Positions 10,671 to 21,700 of a stretch of 64,000 nt of DNA are shown here, in pieces (position 1 is the stretch's first letter; the number at the start of each line of letters is the position of its first letter). The DNA lies in assembly GCF_050908995.1 (NCBI RefSeq), contig NC_135123.1, forward strand, positions 4,340,001-4,404,000, read 5' to 3'. This DNA comes from Andrena cerasifolii. Lineage: Eukaryota > Arthropoda > Insecta > Hymenoptera > Andrenidae. The position numbers were made by a program, and so were the translations under genes. The notes beneath the pieces were generated by a model. That model was not told the origin of the DNA and searched no databases. It was given only the letters and a program-made list of their open reading frames with translations.

Positions 10671-11834
10671 ATTTTCTTCTGCATGTCTCTAACCCTAACA
10701 GAGATATTTAGGTTCTGTTTGTCGTGACTCACACTGTTTAAAGTGGGAGTAAGAATATTGCAAACTCTTCACCGGGGCATGAATAAGTTAAACGGCAATT
10801 CTATAGCAACAGTATTGTGTTTCCTCGTTAAACTTTCTTTTCTAAAATATACAGTCTTAGAAACAGCGTGCAAGAGAGTCATGTTAGCAGTGTAAACTTA
10901 ACTAAACGCTGTTTCGTAAGATACCCCACAAGTTCCGTTCGATTTCTGATATCCTAAAACCCGCTGCTACAGTTTAAAATATACGTTTCACCTGAAAATT
11001 TTGAAAACGGGTTGATATGAACGTAGAAACCGCTGCTTGGCAAATTTTGTAGTAATTATCGCACGATCTGTTAAAATGACATATTACACGAACATGATAA
11101 TGGCACTCGCGAGATTCAGAATAACGCGGGAAAAACTTATACTAGCTGTTAAGTAAACAATATTAGGAAAAAAAGAATTTGTTTATAATTTTCATGTTGC
11201 ACAAATAACTGTTCGGACCAAAGGTAAATGTTTTCGGGAAGACTAATCCTTTCTGATTAAAATACAAATATAACTACCATCGTGAGATGTATAGTTCCGG
11301 AGATAAAAAATCATTCATATACATCATTTTCATGAAAACAAGCAAAAATAGTAAACTTTAGCAGCCTGTAATTTTAAACAAATTCAAAACCAATAGAATT
11401 CCTGATTTCGCGTAACTGCATCATTTATTTTAGTTAGATTAAAATCCCAAACATCGAACGTAAAAAGTGATCGATTTGAAGTGACCAATGTGCCATGTTC
11501 TGCTCGTCTATCTATACTATATGATAGTAACATTCATTGAGGAACAAAGTTATTATACTAATAACTTGTTTAACCAAACACATGTATAACCTAAATAAAT
11601 CCCGTAGCTTTTACAACTTTCCCCTCACATGTCGGTTAAGTAAATATTATTTTCTAATAATTATTTGAGCCATACATATTCATATGCTGTAAGAATTTTA
11701 CGCCTCTCGTAAGATACCAAACTGTTTATTTCGTGTCATTACCATTTAATAAGTATTAGTAAAAGCGAAAGAACTTAAACGACTAATATTCAATACTTGA
11801 TGAATAAATAGTGGACGTAACCCTAATGGTGCAG
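10671..11834 (+). other. Remainder of the proposed intron
   Basis: AT-rich DNA with no repeat ends or coding frames recognised. It ends at the AG (11833-11834) proposed as the splice acceptor for the large serine-rich exon. A second AG at 11810-11811 would give a different phase. Confidence 0.4.
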
Positions 11835-14800
11835 ATCACTCGCTGAACGAAGAAGAAGAAAGGAGATCCGTGGGATCCAAGAGCAGCTCCGAGGGAAGTT
11901 CTCTTTCCGATTTGAAGAGACTCCTTCAAGATCTCCCTTCACCGAACGAGACGGCAAGCTTGGCAAACCGTGTTAACAATATCAACCGTTGTCTTTCCCG
12001 AAAAAGAAACTACCATTTTTACAGCGCCACTAGCTGCATCGAGGAGAACTACGAGAGAGAAGAGAAAGAAGAACAAGAGCATCGGCTATTATCGAGAAAT
12101 CCCTTCAGCGAGTCTAAAACGAAAGGCGCTCGGGCACGCAGAAGGGCAAGCAGGAATTTGACAAGTATAAAAGATCAGACGATGGTCGTGTCGCAGCCAA
12201 ACCAAGCTGACACTATCGAATTAAAGGAAACTTCTAACAACGACGGGAAATTCGTAAGCAGTTCGATAGTTGAATGCAATTCGCTTGAAGAAGCCTCTGA
12301 ACATCTGTCTTCCTTCATGGGTGAAGTGTCGAGGAATTATACTCAACAATGTACACCATTATCGGAAGAAGCAACGCCTACCCCTAATCCATATCAGTAT
12401 GATGGTACCGAGAACGATTCGTCCAGATCACAAAAAAACGCGTCGCTGCTCCGTCTGTGCCGGAACTTGTCTTCTGAGAACTCGCCAAAGGGCAGAATCG
12501 AGCTACAGTCACTTTCCCCAGGTTCCTTGAGCAATGTTCGACCGACAAAGTTCGGTGGATACAGGCCGCCCTCTGGTGTAGTTCTGCAAAACCTTAGTTC
12601 TGGTAGCGACCCAGACTCCAACTATGAGGCTACCTCAGATAGAGTAGATTCTAGCAAGAGAAATGCTAACTTAATCGCAGTTACAACGCCCATTAACTTC
12701 ACTGGGACAACTAGCACCTCTCCAATTTTAATCGCCACAAGTACTCCAAATTCTATTGTCCACTCGTCATCCTCACTTTCCAATAACACACTTGTTGATC
12801 CGTCGACGAACGGAGAGGTTAGAAACATTATCACGTCCCCAATCTCAAAGGTCTATCTTACTGTAGCCGAAGGCAATGCTCGAAATTCGAACGGTCGTTG
12901 CCCAACGCCTCTGTGTTCTTCAAGAAAACTACCACGAGATACTTCTTTCCACAGACTCCTCGGTATTCGAAGAGGAGATTGTGACAGAAAGGATCACTTC
13001 GGTACGAGCGTTAATCGACCAACGTTTCTCTCCGCTAGAAACGATATTCATAGTTATAAGAAGCAGTCCTTAGAATCGCCTTCTTCTTTATTTGAAACGC
13101 CAATGAACCGTGAAATTTATTCAAACAGCCCAGGAAGTGTAGCTTCCGAAAATACGCACCATAAATCGTCCAGCTCTGTAAAGAATTGGTCTAACCAAAT
13201 AGCACAACGAAAGTGTCAGAATGTCTTCCACGATAGAGGACAAGCAACGGAGGATTACGAAGTTTCATCCTCAAACAAATCCCTCAACCAGTCCCAGTCG
13301 AATTCGCGTAGCGATAGAGATCACAGTGTACCAACAATGCCAGAGGATTATTCATCTACAAACGAAAGTTTACAATCACCGCAGCATATTTTACGGAATT
13401 CAGTGTTTGAAGACCCTGAAGAAGACAAATTAGATTGCGCGCCAAAAGGCGATTTACGGTGTCTCGAACCAGTTGCAGCCAAGAGTTCCATCAAATGTGA
13501 AAGTAACAATGATATTAAGTTTTCTCTGTCAGCAAGGCTAATTCGTGAAGAGACACAGAGCGTCGGTCTTGCTTCGCAACTTGAAAGTTGCCTGAGTGAA
13601 CGAGGTAACGTTGCTTCTACCTCGAGGGACTGCTTCACTAATGAATTTAATCGAAATGTTTCCTGGGGAGTGACTGCTAAAGATGACCAGGAATTACCTG
13701 CTGAATCCACTAATCGGAACTTGGCTAGCAACTGCAAAGAGTATGTGAATGTCCCGACTCTTCTCTTAAATTCGCAGGAAATGTCTTATTCCGCGTCACC
13801 CGCTAGCAAGGCTTGCTCAGGGAAGCATCTAAACACGGATGCTTTAGTTGCGGCATTATCAAACTTGTCCTTGCAGCAAGAAACAACGAATAACGCTTTA
13901 ACAAATACAAGCCGCGTCTTCGGCAGTGGAACAGTCTCAAGATCCTCCATAAACAATTTAATAACTGACGACAAACCTTTGAAGACGGCGTCAATGAAAT
14001 CTGATGAAAACCATAGTAGGAACGATGCGACTTACAGATCCTTCCTCAGTGTGCGGTCAAAAATACCCGTGAAGATACCGAACAGTAGGAACAAAATCGT
14101 TTCAAACAGATTTACTGAATCCGAAGAGGAAACAGTTAGGTCAGACACGATCTCAATGGATTCAAGCAGACAAACGTCTCAAAATCTTCCACCGTTAGCT
14201 GGAAGGCTCCAGCTTGATCCTGAAATGAACGATAACGGCTCGACACTCGATGCGAGTTCAAAGGAACAGAGTGAACGTTTTGATTTGAGATCTGCGACGG
14301 AGACAGGGCAGAATTCAAATTCACCAACGGAAGATATTCATTTGAGAGACTATTTGACTCCGTTGCAGATACAAGAAGACAGCGGCGATCGACATGAATC
14401 CAAGGAAGACAGGCAAAGTCAAACCTACCGTGCTGATCACAGCTGTAGCAAGCAGTTGTTAATCGACCGATCTATGATAGAAGATACCATCAGGTCGTCA
14501 AACTATTCTGATGTTCTGAAGGGGGGTACAAAATCTGGTAGCGGAACAGATAGTCCTTCTTCGGAAAGTGAACTAATCGACTGTTCTTTACCAACCTCCG
14601 GTCGCCACACCAAACACGAATCATTGTCGGTCGAACGAATAAAACGTAAAGATTCTGACAATTTGACTTCACAGAGCAGGTCAACTGGTTATACATCTTC
14701 CGCGCGTTCACGACGATTGGAAAGTTATCAGGCGAGATCCTTCAGAACCACCCGCGACGGAGACGTTTGTGGGAGTACTACTGAGAGACCAAAGCCAGAT

Positions 14801-16156
14801 TTGATCCAGGATGAAATCAGTGACGATGGATGCCAGGAAACATGTATCGAAGAACCGAACAGGTTGGCTTTCGAGGAAGCACCTCTAGACTCGTCATTGG
14901 AAGAGGAAAAGGTCGCGACGAGCAGTGAAGCGATTGATAGTGATGGTAAAATTCGATTTTCCGTGGAGAGATTGGCAGCGGAGCAATTTCGAAGGCACCT
15001 CTCCGCCGAGCCGGCAAAAATTATGCAATCTAGAACCGCTACGTTCTTGCCAGAAAGAAATTACGAAGCTCCGTTTTCCGTGGCATGCTCGTCGTCAACG
15101 TTACGTCGTTCCCACGATAAGAGAAGAAACTCTCCACGGTTTAGGAAGAAGAGCCAAGACCGATTTCCTTTCACAATTTCCGAGAAAACGAGCGTAACTT
15201 CGGCGAAGTTCAAAGTTTCCAGGCGGATCGAAAGTTTCAACGAAGATTCAGTGTCTCCAGATAGAACCTACAAACTGGACGTTCATCCGAGTATAACTAG
15301 ATTGGCCAGCTCTGGTATCCAGGACACACCCACTGACATCATTGATTACGCGGTCTACAGCGAGAGGGAGCACGATAAGAGTCGATCATCTGGGATAAAA
15401 GGATTCGTACGAAGGTTTTCAACAAAACTGAAGAGATCAAGGGCGCGCGATAAGGTCCGGCCAGATGCGAAGGCGACGAATGTTATTTACGAAAATCGTG
15501 CCTATCGCGGGGATTCACTGGCAGACAGTTGCTCGGAATCGTCTATGCTGAAGGAGTTTAAAGTCTGTGAGCATTCGCCGGAGAAGCAGCGTGCAGCTGG
15601 CAGTTCCCCAAACGAAAAGTCACTGACAAATTTCAAAGAACCTGGCAGACAATGCGGTTATGGCAGTCTACATAACCAAGAACTCAAGCCTCCTGGTTGT
15701 AGCCGTGAAGGGGAAAACGTAGTTTCAGGAACATCAAGAGACATACAAGACCACTGCAAATTGCGGAACGATCCTTACGCGATGTTCTTCGTTAAACGCA
15801 CGGTAGGTACCCCGGAAACGTCGAACGGGTCACTTTCTTCTGAGGATGAAGATATACAAGATGCTTCAGGTGGTAAGAAAAGGAATCGAATAAAATTTCG
15901 TAGCAGTTCATTAGCCGTGACCACAAAACGATCTAACGAAAATGTACATAAAAAACTAATTAAAGGTAGAAATTTGAAAGATCCTAAACATAACAGAAAT
16001 AGAGACGCCGGTTGCCTTTGTTTACGCTTTTATCGGATGATTGTACCTGCTTCCTTCAGCTCAGTTCCTAAATATCGACCGCGGATAAATCGTACCAATA
16101 ACCGATCGCCCGTAAAGAAAAGCTCTAATTTATCTTCGCAGAAGAAGAAGAAATGA
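11835..16156 (+). CDS. Large exon of an unrecognised serine-rich protein
   Basis: The frame is open from just after a TGA at 11801 to the TGA at 16154-16156, and there is no ATG near its 5' end, so it must be spliced onto an upstream exon. Joined to 8416-8524 it gives 1,476 residues. The protein is hydrophilic, rich in Ser, Asn, Arg, Asp and Glu, with no transmembrane segment or signal peptide, and looks mostly disordered. Better-ordered patches are LSDLKRLLQDLPSP near the N-terminus, KIRFSVERLAAEQFRRHL at about residue 1075 and the basic block GIKGFVRRFSTKLKRSR at about 1223. It ends in four lysines. Length, codon use and freedom from stops over 4.3 kb make it a real gene. I do not recognise the family. 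A GTAAGA at 15873 could be a donor giving a different C-terminus. Confidence 0.85.
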
Positions 16157-16181
16157 CGCGTCATATACTCTACCGGTACAC

Positions 16182-16337
16182 CGTGTGCACTGCAATCTCG
16201 GACACCAGCCGCACTCGCGCAGTGGGAAGAGCCAATCAACTTAGGGGAGCGCCTACAGGCGAGTTTACACGGTTCATTTTGGTTGGCTCGTTTATTGCAC
16301 GAGTGCGGCTGATGTAGGAGATTTCAGTGCACACCAT
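16182..16337. mobile_element. MITE with GTGTGCACTG ends in the probable 3' UTR
   Basis: An inverted pair: the left arm starts GTGTGCACTGCAATCTC and the right arm ends GAGATTTCAGTGCACAC. GCCGCACTCG and CGAGTGCGGC lie inside. About 155 bp, no coding capacity. It starts 26 bp after the serine-rich stop codon and abuts the next MITE. Confidence 0.65.
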
Positions 16338-16553
16338 AGACATGTATAGACAGAGCGTAAGCTGAGGGGGGTGTAAGATCCGCGGTAAGGGGAGCGATAC
16401 AGGCAAATCGGGTAACGCAGTGGTTATGCATGCCGAATGCTTCCGAAGCTAACCCGACGTGCCTGTATCCGACCTCTGCCTTTTCCCCTCCAAGCCTACC
16501 GTTCCCCTCGCCGATAGTACCAGCTTCTGCGCCGTCTATATATGTCTATGGTG
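16334..16553. mobile_element. MITE with CCATAGACATGTATAGAC ends, uninterrupted copy
   Basis: The left end CCATAGACATGTATAGACAG mirrors the right end GTCTATATATGTCTATGG. The interior matches the copies inside the 1,092-bp array at 61.1, 62.2 and 63.3 kb, but lacks the TA-flanked MITE that interrupts them. At about 16420-16435 it reads GCAGTGGTTATGCATGCC, the counterpart of the empty site. Confidence 0.7.
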
Positions 16554-16764
16554 CACAAGGTGCACAACAAATATTTGCGAAACCACTTTCTAAGATGTAC
16601 ATAGTCAATCTATAGCGTCCTTAGTTTTTTTGAGAAGGCCTCTAATTTGCAGATGTACATTTGTAAACTTAACGCTTTTTAAAGAATTTTTTCAATTAAT
16701 CCGCAACAGATCGACTGCGTTAAGAAAGCCTTTGTATTATTAAAAACATGTTGCTCTTTTTAAT

Positions 16765-16770
16765 AATAAA
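16765..16770 (+). terminator. Candidate polyadenylation signal AATAAA
   Basis: An AATAAA hexamer about 610 bp after the stop codon of the serine-rich gene, on the same strand. It is the first clear hexamer past the two MITEs. The assignment to that gene is inference. Confidence 0.35.
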
Positions 16771-17646
16771 GTCATCAACAGCACAAATCGTGACAAAGAA
16801 GAGTGTGTGTCGTCGTTCATGTTCTTTATTTATACATCGTTCGTACATATCTCATTTATTCTCAATAATAGTGTTACACGCTTGCTTCCAACTGTTTTTT
16901 TTTTCTTCATACAAGTCTTTCACCGAAGATGCGCATTATCGAGTTTATCGCCTTCGTAAAACGTTTGTTTACTACGCTTTTAACTTATCATCGTTATCAT
17001 TGTTACTGTTATAGAAAAAATAAGTCTTTAAATAATCACATAAGAGTCATCGAGCCTTCGAGAATCGTGGGAAAATGGGAAAAAGGGAAAAAGAATGTGT
17101 TTGTACCCATACATGCATGCATACGTGTATTTTGCCAACACACATGTAAACGATCGTGTATACGTAATTATGTTCGCGATACGTGTCGTCGTGTGTGTTA
17201 AGTATCCAAGGATAAGGTAACATGTTTCCTGAAGTAACAGTAAGTGGCTTTATATGGTATTTTTCGTTCGCCAGCTCCCTCGAAACAACGATGCCGCGCT
17301 AAGCCTAGAAAAAATTCCATCTACCGAGAAGACCAGTCGTTTTCGCGTTAAAACTGTACGAGGTACGCGTTACGGGTTATTCCGCTACACGGTCGGGAGG
17401 AGCTTTAATCGATTCGATGAAGAGACACGACCAACAACTACTAACAGTCCAGCGAAAAGGAACATGAAGAAAATCAACGCTAAAGGCAATGCATTTCCAT
17501 AATTTGCCTCGAGTACTCTTTTATCCAGTGTTTCTAAAAAAGGAAAGGAAGCTGAATTCATGATGCGTCCCTACATGTACACGCACGTATACAGAAAAGG
17601 ATGAAAATCAGTAACGATACTTTTGTCCATCATAGAAAGGATACAC
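16771..17646. other. Intergenic DNA
   Basis: No element ends or convincing coding frames were recognised. Short plus-strand frames at 16748-17014 and 17254-17502 lack domain character. Confidence 0.35.
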
Positions 17647-17654
17647 CCAAATGG

Positions 17655-17956
17655 CAGTGGCGGATTCAGAGGGAGGGGCGCGGGGAGAGCGCGTTCCTCC
17701 CTTAAGGGAAAAATACTTATTTTAATTTGCAAAATACTTATTTTAATTTGCAAAATACTTATTTTAACTTAGCAAGATGAGAGAAAATATGATAAATTGA
17801 TACAAAAAAAAAAACAACACTTTTTCATTTAGCAGGAAAATATTATCGGGAAAGGTCCCTGGTTTATTTCTCAGACCTACGCCCCCCTCCTCAAGAAAAT
17901 TTTGGATTCGCCCCTGCGCCCCCCTGCCCCTCCCGAAAATCCCAAATCCGCGCCTG
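17655..17956. mobile_element. Short hAT-type MITE, 8-bp TSD CCAAATGG
   Basis: The ends CAGTGGCGGATT and (reverse-complemented) CAGGCGCGGATT are flanked on both sides by the 8-bp duplication CCAAATGG (17647-17654 and 17957-17964). GC-rich subterminal regions surround an AT-rich core with a repeated CAAAATACTTATTTTAA phrase. About 300 bp, non-coding. Confidence 0.85.
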
Positions 17957-17964
17957 CCAAATGG

Positions 17965-18585
17965 TTGGTTCAGTTGTCATATAATCGATAACTGTGAGTA
18001 AGAAATTCATGGACAGAACTAAAAATAAAAAGGTGGGATATATTCAATAATATTAAGTGAATAGTCGCCTAGTTGCGGACAATTAAGATTTGTTTCGCTT
18101 AGAACGACGAAAGGATATACTTGTGTCATGCTCATACATCGTGCCAATCACTCTCGCATACGTGCGGTAAATTGCTGTACGATGTTGAGCGCATTTGAAA
18201 CTGACAGTTCTGTTTTCGTCAATTTATGAACAAAAATATGCCAACATAGTTGAAATTAATCTAAACAATTCGAACTTGCTAGGTTCCCGTGATTTGTTTT
18301 TATCGCTTATTATAACGAAACACAATTCCTACGTACATACATACATACATACAGTACTACTTAACCACGGTAAATGATAATTCGTTGGAAAAAAAAATGA
18401 GCAATGCTTTCTTCCTTCCTCTTTTAAAAATCTTAAATCAGTCTACATCTGATTCTACCGCTTGACTGTTTACTGTGCGCACCATCCAACTTGGTACTCG
18501 AATTCGCTTACTTCTTGTTCGTTCACTCATCGTCATCGTCGTCGAAGCTCACACCATCAGGACGGGACTGGCTGGGGAAATGGCG
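17965..18585. other. DNA downstream of USP3, probable 3' UTR
   Basis: This follows the USP3 stop codon on the minus strand. No AATAAA was found close to the stop on that strand, so the 3' end is undefined. A short CATA microsatellite lies near 18335-18353. Confidence 0.3.
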
Positions 18586-18748
18586 TCACAAAGGAGGTGG
18601 AATGGAAAACTCTTTCCGCACGTAGAACAGAATATAAGGTTTACACTTAGCAACTGCGTCTGTGGCTGCTGGTCGTACAGAGCTATCATTAAAGTGAAAC
18701 CACTGTCCGTCGTGAACAGCGAAGGCAGTGTAATGTCCAGTTCCAGCT
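18586..18748 (-). CDS. USP3: USP3 exon 6 (catalytic His, C-terminus)
   Basis: The acceptor TTTTAG precedes 18748, and the codon split GG/A joins exon 5. The exon encodes AGTGHYTAF with the catalytic His and HFNDSSV with the third catalytic-triad position, and ends KEFSIPPPL before TGA at 18588-18586. Confidence 0.95.
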
Positions 18749-21700
18749 CTAAAATAAACATTTCAAAATGTATTGCCATAGTATTTATCAATACACACAA
18801 CAGAAAGCTAGAAAGGGACCTGGACAGTATAAAAGTGTTAAATGTAAGTACAATATCCAATTAACTGTTTTAAAGCCAACAACCGCAGTAATGGGTACAA
18901 TATTTCGCTAAACTAAAAGATACATTCTATCAAATAAAAAATGTATGTATATTGAGGTTATGGATGGTTTAACTTCTCATGCCAGGGTTGACTAACTGGT
19001 GGCTCGCGAGCCACCAGGAGCTCCTCCGCCTTGCTGCCCGCTGAACGTCCCACCTCCATACCGAGCAGACTCTGACGATCACAGTCGATTCTTCCTTCTT
19101 TCCTTCTCTTTTTGACTGCGATCGTCAGAGTCTGGGAGGTATGGAGGGGGCCGATCAGCGTGGCAGCAAGGCGGAGGTGCCCCCGGTGGCTCGCGAGCCA
19201 CCAGTTAGTCAACCCTGTCTTATGCAATTGTAAATTGCAAACTAGATGTAAAAAAATTGTCATTTTGAATAACTAAGATATGGCTCACTTTTGATGCCCT
19301 CACAGCGATGTAAGGTAAATGTATAAAGCATCAGACATACCCTGAGCCATGGTGCACAATGACAGCAGCTAAGTCGTACAGGTGGCTGTTTGGAGCACCT
19401 AATTTTGTACCACTCATGCCGCGTACCGTAAATGCTGACATGTCGAGTGATTTCATCGGGAAATCCACTTGTGTATCCACCTTGGAACGATAGGAATTGC
19501 ACCACCTAAATCTTTTAATGTGAAGGCACAGCACCTAAAATGAAATTCCATCATCCGTCTTAATTTCAGCTACACACCAAATATTGAAACTAGGAATAAT
19601 GCACTTAGGATAACTTATTAATTTTGGACACACTACGGTATGACCCAACCACCGGAATCAACCGAAATTTTGAGGGGTTGGGCGGGAGAGGGAGAGAACC
19701 TCTAATATAAAATTTTAGCTGCGGGTATTTGTGAGTTTCTGAGATATTAATAAAAAACTTTCGGCATAATTTATTGAATTCTGCCTATACAGACGTTACT
19801 AATACAATCACCTCCTCGTCACAGTCGACGATACAATGCGATACTGACCTTGTCGCGCGATACTTGTAACTGCGCTCTCATTTTTGGTATTCCCAAACTC
19901 ACATCGGTTCGGTACCATGCTTTACGCGTCCGCAAGCGGGCGCGCGCCCCCGCACTAGCCCCAACCAATACTAATACCCGGGAGAAGTTGGAAAGTGGAA
20001 TGCGTTGTGTCGGAATAAGGGCAATATCGTAACTTGATGATGAAACCATTGTAATAAATATTGAAACTAAGTAAGTACGTGACGAAAGAGCAAAGGCCTC
20101 AACAACAATTGCACTTGGCTTAGTGAAGACCGTTCGCGTCCAGTTTTTGTTACCGTACCCCTATCGTCGGCTGTGAAACAGTCGACAACGACGAGAATTA
20201 TTATGTCGAAAGTTTTTTATTAATATTTCAGAAACTAACAAATACCAGCAGCTAAAATTTTATATTAGAGGTTCTCTCCCCCTCCCGCCCAGCCCCTGAA
20301 AATTTCGGTTCATTCCGGTGGTTGGGTCATACCGAAGTGCAGCCTTAAATTGGTTTACCAAGTAAGTTTATACTAACATTAGGCAGCCTATGTATCCAGA
20401 ACCTCTTGGTGGATCTTTGCTTCCCCACGCAATTGTCGCAAAAGTAGAGCTCACTATCAGCCAACTCTTCAACTTTGAAGAATCTCGTTAGACTATACGT
20501 GAGACTGCAAACCTCTTCCTGTTCTTTCGTTCGTCTTTGCAGTCTATCCGGTATATCCAATGAGAGATCCTGGAAGGGCTCGTGGGTCTTCGAATCTGTA
20601 CGGCAGTTCATGCAATGGACCTGCGCGAGGAAACGCGATCCATAATTCGTCCGCGCTTCTCCCAAGAAGAAAATGAATAAAATGACTTTCCAAAAGAATG
20701 CTCATTCGAAAAATATACTTCCTCCCCTCCTTCCGCATCAGAATAATTTAATGTAAGCCAGAGACGTATCAGACATTTAACATTTTCGCCGGGAACGATG
20801 CAGTGACTTACCACGCTAAGGAGAGTGCCTCCAAACACAGCTGTAACGATGCTTTGCTTGCCACGCAGACCGAGAGGCTCGTGTCCCAGTCTGGGCAGCA
20901 ACTGCAACAACTCCGTGTGCAGCCTGTCGAGCATATAGGTAAGAAACTCGTGAGCGTCTTGCTGTTGGTATCCACGAAATCTTGGTACGACCTTCCATAT
21001 GACGAGGAAAAGACATTCAGGGGAGATTGCCTGGCCGTTCGAGCCGCCGAGATTCAACCCGAGCAGAACCTTCCTGAGCTCTTCGGCGAGGAGGGCATCG
21101 CTCATGCTCAACTCTTTTGCTCGACCAGGCGCGACGATCCGGCCTCTATGAGTGGGAGCTTCGTCGAAGGGTATCCCCTCAAGACACGGCATCTGTGTAA
21201 GATACTCGCAGAAGTGGCTGATGTTGTTGAACGATTGCAGGACAACGTTCATGAAACAGGTGTTGCCAAGATTTCTTAGGCCGACAACCTTCTTCTCTTT
21301 GGTTATCTTGGAACTTCTACGTTTGGTCGCCGGCCGATTGTCTCCGCTCGTCCCGTCCAGCGAATGTAGCCTCTTTCGCGCCGTTCTCGGTCGAAGATTC
21401 CTCACGACCACCTCCGCTTTCCACAGGGCATCCGCGTTGTTCGCGTTTTCGCTGTTCTCCCGCCTCGATGATGGAGTCGTAGGCGGCGACGAGTTCCAGT
21501 TCTCCTCGTTCTCTTTGTGCTCATCCTTTCGGAAGGTGAGCCGGCGTATTTTCTCGATTTGACCGTTCGTCGTGTCATTTACTACGTACTCGTCGCACAT
21601 GTAACTGGAAATACATGTCCCCGTGAATACCGGTGTTCGGCAGGTGTTAACGTATGCATAAGGCTACAGGAATCGATTTTTCTTTCGCGCAACACTGCTC

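Noticed and set aside
11870..11872. GTG at 11870 as the start of the 1,428-codon frame
   Set aside because: GTG is not a normal start in insect nuclear genes, and the frame is open upstream to 11804; a spliced upstream exon is more likely.
18475..18864. 129-codon plus-strand frame
   Set aside because: Antisense to USP3 exon 6, which contains the catalytic His in the correct frame and phase.
20803..21279. 158-codon plus-strand frame
   Set aside because: It is the antisense of USP3 exon 3, whose coding strand is certain from the catalytic motifs.
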